Origin: Pseudomonas sp.
GTDB taxonomy: Bacteria > Pseudomonadota > Gammaproteobacteria > Pseudomonadales > Pseudomonadaceae
Reading direction: 5' to 3'
Assembly (NCBI GenBank): GCA_003488145.1
Contig: DNMQ01000299.1
Span: 1 to 7,626, forward strand
Length of the DNA: 7,626 bases
The notes beneath the pieces were generated by a model. The model was not told where the DNA came from. It saw only the letters and a list, made by a program, of their open reading frames with translations, and did no database searches. Of this stretch, positions 1 through 6,600 are shown piece by piece (the first letter of the stretch is position 1; each line of letters opens with the position of its first letter). Made by a program: the position numbers and the translations under genes.

Positions 1-375
1 CGTGACGGCTGGCTGCATACGCTGCTGATGGTGCTGCCTGTGCTGGTGCTTGGGCGCACATCGGTGGTGTTTGCCGATTGGGGGCTGCCGCTGTTCGCTG
101 CCGGCCTGGTTTCGCTGTTCTTCAGCCTGCGAGCCTTCACCCGCTTCAAACATGCTCTGATCGCCACCGAACAGGCGCTAAATGGCCCGGAGGAAGACGA
201 TGCCTGGAGCGATCTGCGGCGTGTGCGCCGTCGCGGTCTGCTGATCGCCTCATTACCGGCCTGGTTCGGCGCTGCGGGTGCGCTATTCGGCATGGAGCCG
301 GTTGCTCGCCTGTTGTTGGTATTTGGCAGCCTGGTGTTGCTGGTGCTCTACCGCATTCCGCGGCAATTGCATTGA
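1..375 (+). CDS. Small inner-membrane protein of unknown function, 5' end probably outside the window
   Basis: The frame is open from the window edge, giving 124 visible residues before the TGA at 373-375. Four hydrophobic stretches lie at about residues 5-25, 28-47, 80-98 and 102-119 of the visible part. Between the second and third is a charged loop (about residues 48-79) with an acidic patch EEDD followed by the basic run RRVRRR, so this loop probably faces the cytoplasm. The only in-frame ATG is at position 28. It has no purine-rich Shine-Dalgarno in front of it and falls inside the first hydrophobic segment, so the real start is more likely upstream. I do not recognise the family. The stop overlaps the btuF start by one base (TGATG), which suggests a shared transcript and translational coupling. 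A link to B12 uptake is inference from position only. Confidence 0.72.
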   Translation, partial: RDGWLHTLLMVLPVLVLGRTSVVFADWGLPLFAAGLVSLFFSLRAFTRFKHALIATEQALNGPEEDDAWSDLRRVRRRGLLIASLPAWFGAAGALFGMEPVARLLLVFGSLVLLVLYRIPRQLH

Positions 376-1175
376 TGCGACGCCTGCTGCTCGCCGCGCT
401 GGTTTCCCTGCCGTCATTGCCTGCGACGGCTGCCGAGCGGGTGGTGAGCCTGGCGCCATCGCTCAGCGAGATCATGCTCGAACTCGATGCCGCCGACCGC
501 TTGGTTGGCGTTCTGGATGGCGGCGAGCGGCCAGCTGCGCTGCAGTCGGTGCCTTCGGTTGGGCGCTACGGCCAGGTGGAGATGGAAACCCTGCTCAGCC
601 TGCGTCCTGATCTCGTCCTGCTCTGGCCGGACAGCGTGCCGCGTAGCCAGCGAGAGCAGCTGCAGCAGTTCGGTATTCCTGTTCTGGTCGTCGAGCAAAC
701 CCGTCTCGAAAGGCTGGCCGAACAATTCGTCGTAGTCGGCAATGCCGTCAATCGAGCCGAGGAAGGGGAGAGACTGGCCGAGCGTTTTCGCCAGGGCTTG
801 GTCGAGCTGCGCCGGAAGTATGTTCGTGAGCAACCGCTGCGGGTGTTCTATCAGATCTGGAATCGCCCGCTGTATACCCTCGGCGGACAGCAGATCATCA
901 GCGAAGCGATCGAGGTGTGTGGTGGGCAGAATGTTTTCGCCGATCTGACCCTGGCGGCACCTCAGGTCAGCATCGAAGCCGTGCTTGCTCGAGATCCTGA
1001 AGTCATTCTGGCCGGCAGTGGTGCGCAGCTGAACGAGTGGCAGGCCTGGCCGCAGCTCAGTGCTGTGCGCAGCGGTCGATTGCTTGAGGTGCCGGACAAG
1101 GGGCTGGAGCGGCCGAGCTTCCAGATGCTGGGGGCGATCGGGAAGCTCTGCGAAGTGATGGCGGCAGCGCCCTGA
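375..1175 (+). CDS. btuF: Periplasmic cobalamin-binding protein BtuF
   Basis: Binds vitamin B12 in the periplasm and delivers it to a BtuCD-type ABC importer. The product is 266 residues, about the length of E. coli BtuF. Residues 1-20 form a signal peptide (MRRLLLAALV start, ATAA before the likely cut). A class III binding-protein fold follows: the N-lobe opens with RVVSLAPSLSE (22-32), and METLLSLRPDLVLLW (70-84) matches the E. coli segment LERIVALKPDLVIAW. The C-lobe holds EVCGGQNVF (180-188) and PQVSIEAVLARDPE (196-209), close to E. coli EVCGGENIF and PQVSREQVLARSP. Glu71 and Glu201 fall where E. coli BtuF has the two surface glutamates that dock onto BtuC arginines. The start at 375 is chosen because it gives the signal peptide; the same frame stays open back to 78, but that stretch is the shadow of the upstream gene. 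No clear Shine-Dalgarno is seen, so coupling to the upstream stop is likely. No btuC or btuD lies in the window. The 22-bp gap to the convergent btuB shows no terminator. Confidence 0.9.
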   Translation: MRRLLLAALVSLPSLPATAAERVVSLAPSLSEIMLELDAADRLVGVLDGGERPAALQSVPSVGRYGQVEMETLLSLRPDLVLLWPDSVPRSQREQLQQFGIPVLVVEQTRLERLAEQFVVVGNAVNRAEEGERLAERFRQGLVELRRKYVREQPLRVFYQIWNRPLYTLGGQQIISEAIEVCGGQNVFADLTLAAPQVSIEAVLARDPEVILAGSGAQLNEWQAWPQLSAVRSGRLLEVPDKGLERPSFQMLGAIGKLCEVMAAAP

Positions 1176-1197
1176 GCGGGCGCGCCGGTTAACGCGA

Positions 1198-3063
1198 CTA
1201 CAGCGACGGAGTCCAGATGACGGCGAATAGCGCGGTGCGGCCCTGCTCCTTGTATCCGTAGACGCTGTCCATGTTGGCGAATTCGCGCTGGTACAGCGCC
1301 AGGTGATAGTCCTTGTCCAGCACGTTATCCAGCTTGGCTTCCCAGCGAAGCTCGGGTGTTGCCTGCCAGCTCGTACGAAGGTTCAGCACGGTATAACCCG
1401 GGATCGTGGTGCGCTCGGACGCGAAACTTGCGTTGACTGCGCTGTCATCGAAGCGCTGGCTGAAGGCCTGCCAGGTCGCGCCGACTCCGAATGCGCCGAA
1501 TTGGCGATCCACGTCCAGGCTCAGCGAGCGCTTGGCGCGACGTTGTAGTACCCGTCCACTGTCCCGATCGCGCGGGTCGATGATGCTCACGCCAATGTTT
1601 GCTTGCCAACCCAGCAGTTCGCGCGCCGCACTAGCTTCGAAACCGTTGATCCGTGCCTGGCTGACGTTTTCCATCCGGGTTCCGTCCCAGGCGATCATGT
1701 CTTCGACGTCGGTACGATAGAGCGCAGCTTCGAGCTGAGTGGTGGCCAGGTCAGCGCGCCATTGCAGCTCATAAGTCTTCGCTATTTCTGGCTCCAAATC
1801 AGGATTTGCGCCCCAGCCTGGCGGTCCATAGAGGTCCGAGAATGTCGGCGCGCGGAAGCCTTCCCCATAGCTCAGAATCCAGCGCTGCGACTCGCCTGCC
1901 GGCATGCTGAGCGCTGCGTTCCAGCTGTTGTGGCTGCCGAACTGCTGGTTGTCATCGTGACGTAGGCCGAGCTCGGTACTGATCAGCTCGCCTTGGAAGC
2001 TGTGCTGGGCAAAGAAGGCGAGATTGTCGCGGCTGTCTTCCTGATAGGCAGTGGTGGCGTCGAGGCGATCCTCGTACCAGTCGCTGCCGAGGCTCAGTTG
2101 CTGGCTTTCGCTCAGCTGCAGGCGATTGATCCAAGCGGCTGAGTGCCGTGTGGTTTCCCTCACCCCATTATTCCCGCCGCTGCCGGCGCCAACCACTTTG
2201 TTACGATCGAAGCTGCGACCCAGTTCCAGACGGCTATTCCACATGTGGGTCAACTGACCGTCCAGGTAGCCGCTGTAACTGCTGACCCGAAACTCGTCCT
2301 GCGGCCTTCCGGGCCCGAAATCATTGGCATCGTCGTACTCATTCTTGCCGCGCTGGTCGTTGAGACTCAAGCCGGCCTTCCAGTCTGCATCGAACTGGTG
2401 ATCCAGCTTCAGGTGCAAGGCCTTGTTGCGCTGGCCATCGTTGTCCCGGTCGGCGCCGCGGTTGTCGCGGGTGATATCGAAGCCGCCGCGCTCATCGAGG
2501 CTGGCGCCTAGATGGACACGGGTCTGCTCCGTTCCGGCTGCCAGGCTCAGGCTGCGCTGGAAGGTCTGGTCGCTGCCGGCGGCCAAGCGGACTTCCGGAT
2601 TTATTCCGGGTTTGCCGCCACGGGTGAAGATCTGGATGACGCCACCAATGGCATCTGCACCGTAAAGCGAGGAGCGCGGGCCACGGATCACTTCGACACG
2701 CTCGATGTTGTCGATAGCCAGGTAGTCGAGGCGGGCGAAACCGCTGGTGGCCGAGGCAATGCGTTGGCCGTCGACCAGCACCAGTGTTTGCGCGGTGCCG
2801 GTGCCGCGCAGCGACAGCGACGCCACACCGCCAGGGCTGCTCACCTGTACGCCTGGCACACGCCGCAGCAGCTCGGGCACGCTGCGGGCTTGTAGCCGTT
2901 CGATATCCGCGCGAGTGAATACGGTATTGGCTGCCGTCGCCTGGGCGCGGGGTTCAGCCTGGCGGGCGGAGGTAATGAGCATGCTTGGCAGCTCCTGCTC
3001 AGCAGCAAACACCTGCACGCCAGGCAGCAGCGCCACGGCCAGGGCAAGTCGGGACAGTTTCAT
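1198..3063 (-). CDS. btuB: TonB-dependent outer-membrane vitamin B12 receptor BtuB
   Basis: Outer-membrane barrel that imports cobalamin using TonB-transmitted energy. It has 621 residues (E. coli BtuB: 614). Residues 1-20 are a signal peptide ending VFA before AEQE. A TonB-box-like segment, SMLITSAR (27-34), corresponds to E. coli DTLVVTANR. The plug domain spans about 45-150, with PELLRRVPGV (63-72), LRGTGTAQTLVLVDGQR (85-101) and IERVEVIRGPRSSLYGADAIGGV (120-142); the last resembles E. coli VLRGPNSAVYGSDAIGGV. The barrel follows. In an early extracellular loop, DNDG (Asp207, Asp209) aligns with the E. coli BtuB calcium-binding DNDG, and the following NDQRGKNEYDDA resembles YDNRTNYDA; together these favour BtuB over a generic siderophore receptor. 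The ATG at 3063-3061 is preceded by GAGGA with a 9-nt spacer. A cobalamin riboswitch directly upstream controls it. The C-terminus is PSL rather than the usual terminal Phe. The gene converges on btuF. Confidence 0.93.
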   Translation of the reverse strand: MKLSRLALAVALLPGVQVFAAEQELPSMLITSARQAEPRAQATAANTVFTRADIERLQARSVPELLRRVPGVQVSSPGGVASLSLRGTGTAQTLVLVDGQRIASATSGFARLDYLAIDNIERVEVIRGPRSSLYGADAIGGVIQIFTRGGKPGINPEVRLAAGSDQTFQRSLSLAAGTEQTRVHLGASLDERGGFDITRDNRGADRDNDGQRNKALHLKLDHQFDADWKAGLSLNDQRGKNEYDDANDFGPGRPQDEFRVSSYSGYLDGQLTHMWNSRLELGRSFDRNKVVGAGSGGNNGVRETTRHSAAWINRLQLSESQQLSLGSDWYEDRLDATTAYQEDSRDNLAFFAQHSFQGELISTELGLRHDDNQQFGSHNSWNAALSMPAGESQRWILSYGEGFRAPTFSDLYGPPGWGANPDLEPEIAKTYELQWRADLATTQLEAALYRTDVEDMIAWDGTRMENVSQARINGFEASAARELLGWQANIGVSIIDPRDRDSGRVLQRRAKRSLSLDVDRQFGAFGVGATWQAFSQRFDDSAVNASFASERTTIPGYTVLNLRTSWQATPELRWEAKLDNVLDKDYHLALYQREFANMDSVYGYKEQGRTALFAVIWTPSL

Positions 3064-3072
3064 TCTTGGAAT

Positions 3073-3100
3073 TCCTCAAAAGATCGCAGACTTTTGAGGA
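3073..3100 (-). promoter_or_regulatory. btuB ribosome binding site inside a 10-bp sequestering hairpin
   Basis: Positions 3073-3082 and 3091-3100 are perfect inverted repeats (10 bp, TCCTCAAAAG and CTTTTGAGGA) with an 8-nt loop. On the - strand the 3' arm ends in GAGGA (3077-3073), the btuB Shine-Dalgarno, 9 nt before the ATG. When the hairpin forms, the ribosome site is paired. No T-tract follows it on the - strand, so it is read as a translational sequestor and not an intrinsic terminator. The pairing is seen directly; its regulatory role follows from the cobalamin riboswitch upstream. Confidence 0.85.
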
Positions 3101-3160
3101 GGGCAGGAACAAGCGCGGGGGATGACGGGCAGCAGCGCTTGACGGTGCTGCCCTCCGCAA
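3094..3160 (-). promoter_or_regulatory. Anti-sequestor pairing of the btuB riboswitch expression platform
   Basis: In the - strand RNA, the segment from 3160 to 3148 (TTGCGGAGGGCAG) can pair with the segment from 3106 to 3094 (CTGCCCTCCTCAA). That gives 9 contiguous base pairs, one C-U mismatch and 3 more pairs. The 3' partner includes 7 of the 10 bases of the 5' arm of the Shine-Dalgarno hairpin, so the two structures exclude each other. Forming this helix would free the btuB ribosome binding site, which makes it the expected ON state without B12. The complementarity is read directly; the ON/OFF assignment is inference. Confidence 0.7.
3127..3153 (-). repeat. 8-bp inverted repeat within the riboswitch expression platform
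   Basis: GGGCAGCA at 3127-3134 and TGCTGCCC at 3146-3153 form a perfect 8-bp stem with an 11-nt loop. On the - strand this helix uses part of the P13 3' strand and six bases of the anti-sequestor arm. It cannot coexist with either and may be a third, intermediate fold during transcription. No T-tract follows. Confidence 0.55.
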
Positions 3161-3168
3161 CACCAGTC
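3141..3168 (-). promoter_or_regulatory. P13 hairpin with L13 kissing loop complementary to aptamer loop L5
   Basis: In the - strand RNA, GAC-U-GGUG (3168-3161) pairs with CACCGUC (3147-3141), leaving a single bulged U. The 13-nt loop is exactly 3160-3148, the same bases that form the anti-sequestor arm. The loop begins UUGCGG (3160-3155), the reverse complement of CCGCAA (3288-3283) in loop L5 of the aptamer. L5-L13 kissing is the known ligand-sensing contact of cobalamin riboswitches. Here it would hold the anti-sequestor captive when B12 is bound. Confidence 0.68.
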
Positions 3169-3170
3169 GA

Positions 3171-3368
3171 ATCCGTCAGGCCGGTCTCCGGGCTTTCGAC
3201 ACGCATCACGCTCACCTTCCCATGTCGGAACACAGTGGCTGTGGAGCGGACGGCGATCCCTGAGGATCGCGGTCGATTACCGTTGCGGGGGCAGCGCCGG
3301 CCTTGCTCATCGAGCGCACCGGCTTCCCGTTTAATGCGGACCTTGCGGTCGCGCACACCTGGGCGGAT
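3171..3368 (-). promoter_or_regulatory. Cobalamin riboswitch aptamer upstream of btuB
   Basis: All conserved blocks of the cobalamin riboswitch are present in order on the - strand. P1 pairs ATCCG-CC-CAGG (3368-3358) with CCTG-A-CGGAT (3180-3171). The core TTAAACGGGAAGCCGGTG lies at 3334-3317. P5/L5 is GCTG-CCCCCGCAA-CGGT (3295-3279), matching the family block CTGCCCCCGCAACTGT. A peripheral 7-bp hairpin sits at 3270-3253, followed by CCACTG (3238-3233) and GGGAAGG (3221-3215). The B12 box, AAGCCCGGAGACCGGCC with TGAC, is at 3195-3175. About 107 nt of expression platform separate it from btuB. It senses B12 and should repress btuB when the vitamin is plentiful. Larger P6-side peripheral elements suggest the adenosylcobalamin-type class, but ligand choice cannot be settled by eye. 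Confidence 0.95.
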
Positions 3369-3570
3369 AAGAAAACGCGCGAACCTTACGGCTGGTGCTG
3401 GGGAAACACAAGCGGACGAATGGCCGCAAGGACAGTGGTTTCCAAGCAAAGCCGCGTCCCAGGGCCGCTCGAGCGTTGCTCGAAAAACATCCAGCCGCGA
3501 TGGTGCGCAATGTTCAGCGATCGGCGCTGACTTGCGGGCGCTTACATTGGGCTCGAAGCCGCCGAGGTCG
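3369..3570. other. Non-coding stretch expected to contain the btuB promoter
   Basis: About 200 bp between the hairpin downstream of sbcC and the riboswitch aptamer. Frames are open on both strands, but none shows a recognisable protein, a good start or a Shine-Dalgarno. The btuB promoter should lie here on the - strand near the aptamer 5' end. The best candidate I found is TTGTGT (about 3408-3403), 17 nt, then TAAGGT (about 3385-3380); each hexamer matches the sigma-70 consensus at only 3 of 6 positions, so I do not assign it. A 6-bp inverted repeat, TCGAGC-GTT-GCTCGA, lies at 3469-3483 with no known role. Confidence 0.5.
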
Positions 3571-3598
3571 TGCCGACCGTCGCCAAGCGACGGCGGCA
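3571..3598 (-). terminator. Strong GC-rich hairpin downstream of sbcC, possible terminator without a U-tract
   Basis: TGCCG plus CCGTCGC (3571-3583, with A3576 bulged) pairs with GCGACGG plus CGGCA (3587-3598): 12 base pairs around a 3-nt CAA loop. It starts 23 nt after the sbcC stop on the - strand. Position and strength suggest a role at the 3' end of the sbcDC transcript, either as an imperfect terminator or as an exonuclease barrier. The bases that follow on the - strand are CGACCTCGG, not a T-tract, so efficient intrinsic termination is doubtful. Confidence 0.35.
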
Positions 3599-3621
3599 TG
3601 TCTGCGCGACAGCGCCGAGCT

Positions 3622-6600
3622 TTATGAAAGCCCCCCGACAATCTGTAGATCACTTTGCCCATTGCCCTGCCGGCGCACCTGGATCTGCACTGGAATGCGC
3701 TCGTGCATTTCCGCCACATGGGAGATCACCGCCACCTTGCGGCCCTGGGCCTGCAGCGAATCCAGCGCGTCCATGGCGATCTGCAGCGACTCGGGGTCGA
3801 GGCTGCCGAAGCCTTCGTCGATAAACAGCGACTCGATCCTGAGCTTGCTCGAGGCCATCGAGGCCAGGCCCAGCGCCAGGGCCAGCGAAACGAGGAAGGT
3901 CTCGCCGCCGGACAGCGAATGCACCGAGCGCAGCTCGTCACCCATTTCGGTATCCATGACCAGTAGGCCCAGCGGGCTGCCGCCGCGCTTGAGCCGATAG
4001 CGCCGGGCCAGTTGGCGCAGCTGCACATTGGCATGCTGCACCAACAGGTCGAGGTTGTAGGCCTGGGCGATCTTGCGGAAGGCGCCGCCGTCGCTCGATC
4101 CGATCAAGGCGGCGATGCGCCCCCAGCGCTGATGCTCGGCCCGTGCGGCGTCGATCTGGGCGAGCAACGCCTGGCTCTGGCTGCGGCGCTTGTCGTCGTC
4201 GACCAGCTGGGCGCGGGTTTCCGCGCAGCGCTGGTCGGCCTGCTCGCATTGCTGCAGTTGCTCGGCATGGCGCTGCTGCAGCCGTTCGATGTCCGGCGTT
4301 TCGGCCTGCTGCAGTTTGTGCGTGTTCAGGCGACTGAGGCAGCCGTCCAGACGCTCGCGACAGCGGGTCAGGGTTTCGGCGTTCTGTTGCAGGCGCTGGC
4401 GCGCCTCGGCAATCAGCTGGTCATCCATGTGCAGCAGCTGGGCGAGGGTGGCGTCGTCCAGCTGCGGGTGGCTGGTGCGCCAGGTGGCCAGTTCCGCATT
4501 CAGCGTGTCGCGTTCCTGTTCCAGTTCGGCTTGGCGCTGGCGACAGTTCTGCTGCTCGCTGTGCAGCCGCGTCAGGCCAAGCTTGCTCTCGTTGAGCTGC
4601 CGATCGATCTCGGCCTGGGTTTGACGCGCAGCCTGGATGGTCGCGTCCAGCTGCTGTTGCCAGGCGCTGGCGCTGGTTTGCTCGCCAAGGCTGGTCCGCA
4701 GCGCCTGCTGGCAGGCCAGCAGCAGCTTCTCGCGCTCGGTCAGTCGTGCGCTGCAGCTTTCCTGTTTCTCCTGGCGATGGCGTTGTTGCAACTGCTCGTC
4801 GCTGCGGCGCTGCTCGCACTGGCGCAGCTCATCGGCCAGCTCGGTCTGCGCCTGCAGTTGCTGCAGCCGCGTGCCGATGCTGGTGTCCAGCTGCATAAAG
4901 GTCTGTGCCGGATTTTCGCGCCAGCGCCGGAGATGCTCGGTGGGCAGCAGTTCGGAGAAGGCCGCCAGCTCCTCTTCGAGCTGTTGGCTGTCGCGGGCCA
5001 GGGCATCGCGTTGGCGGGCGAGTTGCTGGGTCGCCTCGACGCAGGCCTCGCGCGCGGCCTGCCAGGCCTGCTGCAGGGTTTCGCTGCGCTGTTGCAGCGC
5101 GAGCAGTTGCTGCTGACGCTGGCTGGTGTTGGCGATCTGGTCTTTGAGTGTCGTCAGCTGCGCTTCCAGCCATTGCGAACGCTCGGCTTCCGGCTGCTCA
5201 AGCGATCGCGAGTGTGCGGGCAGGGCGAGCAGGGCGAGCAGGCGCGGTGCCAGGGCCTGCAGCTGCGCCTCGACTTCGCCCTGGCGTTGTTGCGTCTGGC
5301 GCAACTGCGTGCTGAGCGCGACATGGCGATCCCGCAGTTCCTGCAGACGCTGGTCCTGTTCCTGCAGCGACTGGCGCGCGCGCGCGGCTTCGCTGTCGTC
5401 GTGCTGATCTAGGCTGGCGACCAGCGCGTCGGTCTGCTGCCAGGGATGCTCGTCGCTGCCGCAGACCGGGCAGGGCTCGCCGGGGACGAGCGCCGCACGC
5501 AGCGCTTCTACATTCTCGCTGCGTGCCAGGCGTTGGCGTTCAAGCAGGGCGAGGGTGACCTTGAGCGCCTGCTCGGCAGCATCACGGTCACTACGAAGCT
5601 GTTTGCCCTGCGGTACCAGGCTGTCCAGCTCGGCCTGCTGGCGGATGTGGGCGTCGCTCAGTTCGCGCTGGCTGGCGGTGAGCGTGAGCTGCTGCGCCCA
5701 GAGTTCGCGCAGGGCCTCGGTTTCGCGCTCGGCCTGGCGCCATTCGTCGAGCTGTCGATGCAGCTGGGCCAGCTGTTCGGCCAGCCCTAGTTCGCTGTCG
5801 CGCTCGCGTTGCAGATTGTCCAGCGCCTCGCGCGCCTGGCTTTGCCGGGTTTCGGCAGCCTTGGCCTGCGCTTCCAGTGCCGGGAGTTCGCCCTGACCTT
5901 GCTGCAGCCGTGCCGCCAGCTGGACGGCCTGTTGCAGACGCGGACGGTAACCGCCCCAGGCTGCACAAAGTGGTTGCAGCACTGCGCTCGTCTCGAGTTG
6001 CTGCGTCAGCGTTGCTAGCTGTTCGGCGGCGCGCTGTTGCTGCTCGGCGAGCTGCTTGAGCGTTGCCTCGCCGGTGCTCGCCGCGGCATCGGCCTGGACG
6101 CTTTCTTCGCGGATCGAGGCGAGGTCGGCGTTCAGATGCTGTAGGCGTTCTTCTTCACGGCGCGCCTGGACGAGCCGCGGCTCGGCGTCCTGGCGCGCCT
6201 GTTCGGCCGCACGCAGGTCGTTGCCGGCCGCTTCGCACTCGCTCTGCAAGGTGTCGAGACGTTGCTGCAGGCTTTGTGCCTCGTGCTGCAGGCGAGCGAG
6301 GCTGTCGGCGGCCTTGCCCAGGAGCGGTTCGAGTTCCTGCTGGCGGAGAAATCGGTGGCGCTGCGGTGCGAGCCGTTCGAACAGGTCGAGAATACGGCGG
6401 GCCTCGGTCAGGCTCTCGCGCTCGCCTTCGGCGTCCTGCAGCTGCTGGCGTGCGGCTTCGCGCTCGTTTTCCAGGCGCTGCAGTTCGCTGAGCCATTGCC
6501 GCTGGGCTTCCAGCTCCTTGAGCTGCTGTTGCAGCTTCTTCAATTCTTCGAGCTGGGCCTGATGTTCGCGCTCCAGTACTTCACGCTGCTCGGGCTCCAG

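Noticed and set aside
78..374. N-terminal extension of btuF back to the ATG at 78
   Set aside because: The extension overlaps the upstream membrane protein in another frame and would bury the signal peptide; the ATG at 375 gives a normal BtuF precursor.
2143..2511. 122-residue open frame on the + strand inside btuB
   Set aside because: Antisense shadow of a barrel-coding region that is intact and well matched to BtuB.
3073..3100. Intrinsic terminator in the btuB leader
   Set aside because: The stem is strong, but no T-tract follows on the - strand; the Shine-Dalgarno within its 3' arm indicates a translational sequestor.
3469..3483. 6-bp inverted repeat TCGAGC-GTT-GCTCGA as a terminator or operator
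   Set aside because: Short, without a correctly oriented T-tract on either strand, and not matching an operator that I recognise.
3094..3627. 177-residue open frame on the + strand opposite the btuB leader
   Set aside because: It lies antisense to the riboswitch, is of low-complexity Arg/Ser/Pro-rich composition, and has no evident Shine-Dalgarno or family.
3060..3719. 219-residue open frame on the - strand spanning the intergenic region
   Set aside because: It runs through the riboswitch, overlaps the ends of both sbcC and btuB, and has no recognisable motif; the RNA structure explains the sequence better.
4012..5412. 466-residue open frame on the + strand, antisense to sbcC
   Set aside because: It mirrors the Gln/Leu/Ala-rich coiled-coil codons of sbcC, has no recognisable domain, and shows Leu/Gln/Ala/Gly-rich composition typical of antisense shadows in high-GC DNA. 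sbcC is intact with all its motifs.
6056..6562. Ser/Arg/Cys-rich 168-residue open frame on the + strand inside sbcC
   Set aside because: Composition is what antisense reading of Gln/Glu/Leu-rich coiled coil gives; no independent evidence for a gene.
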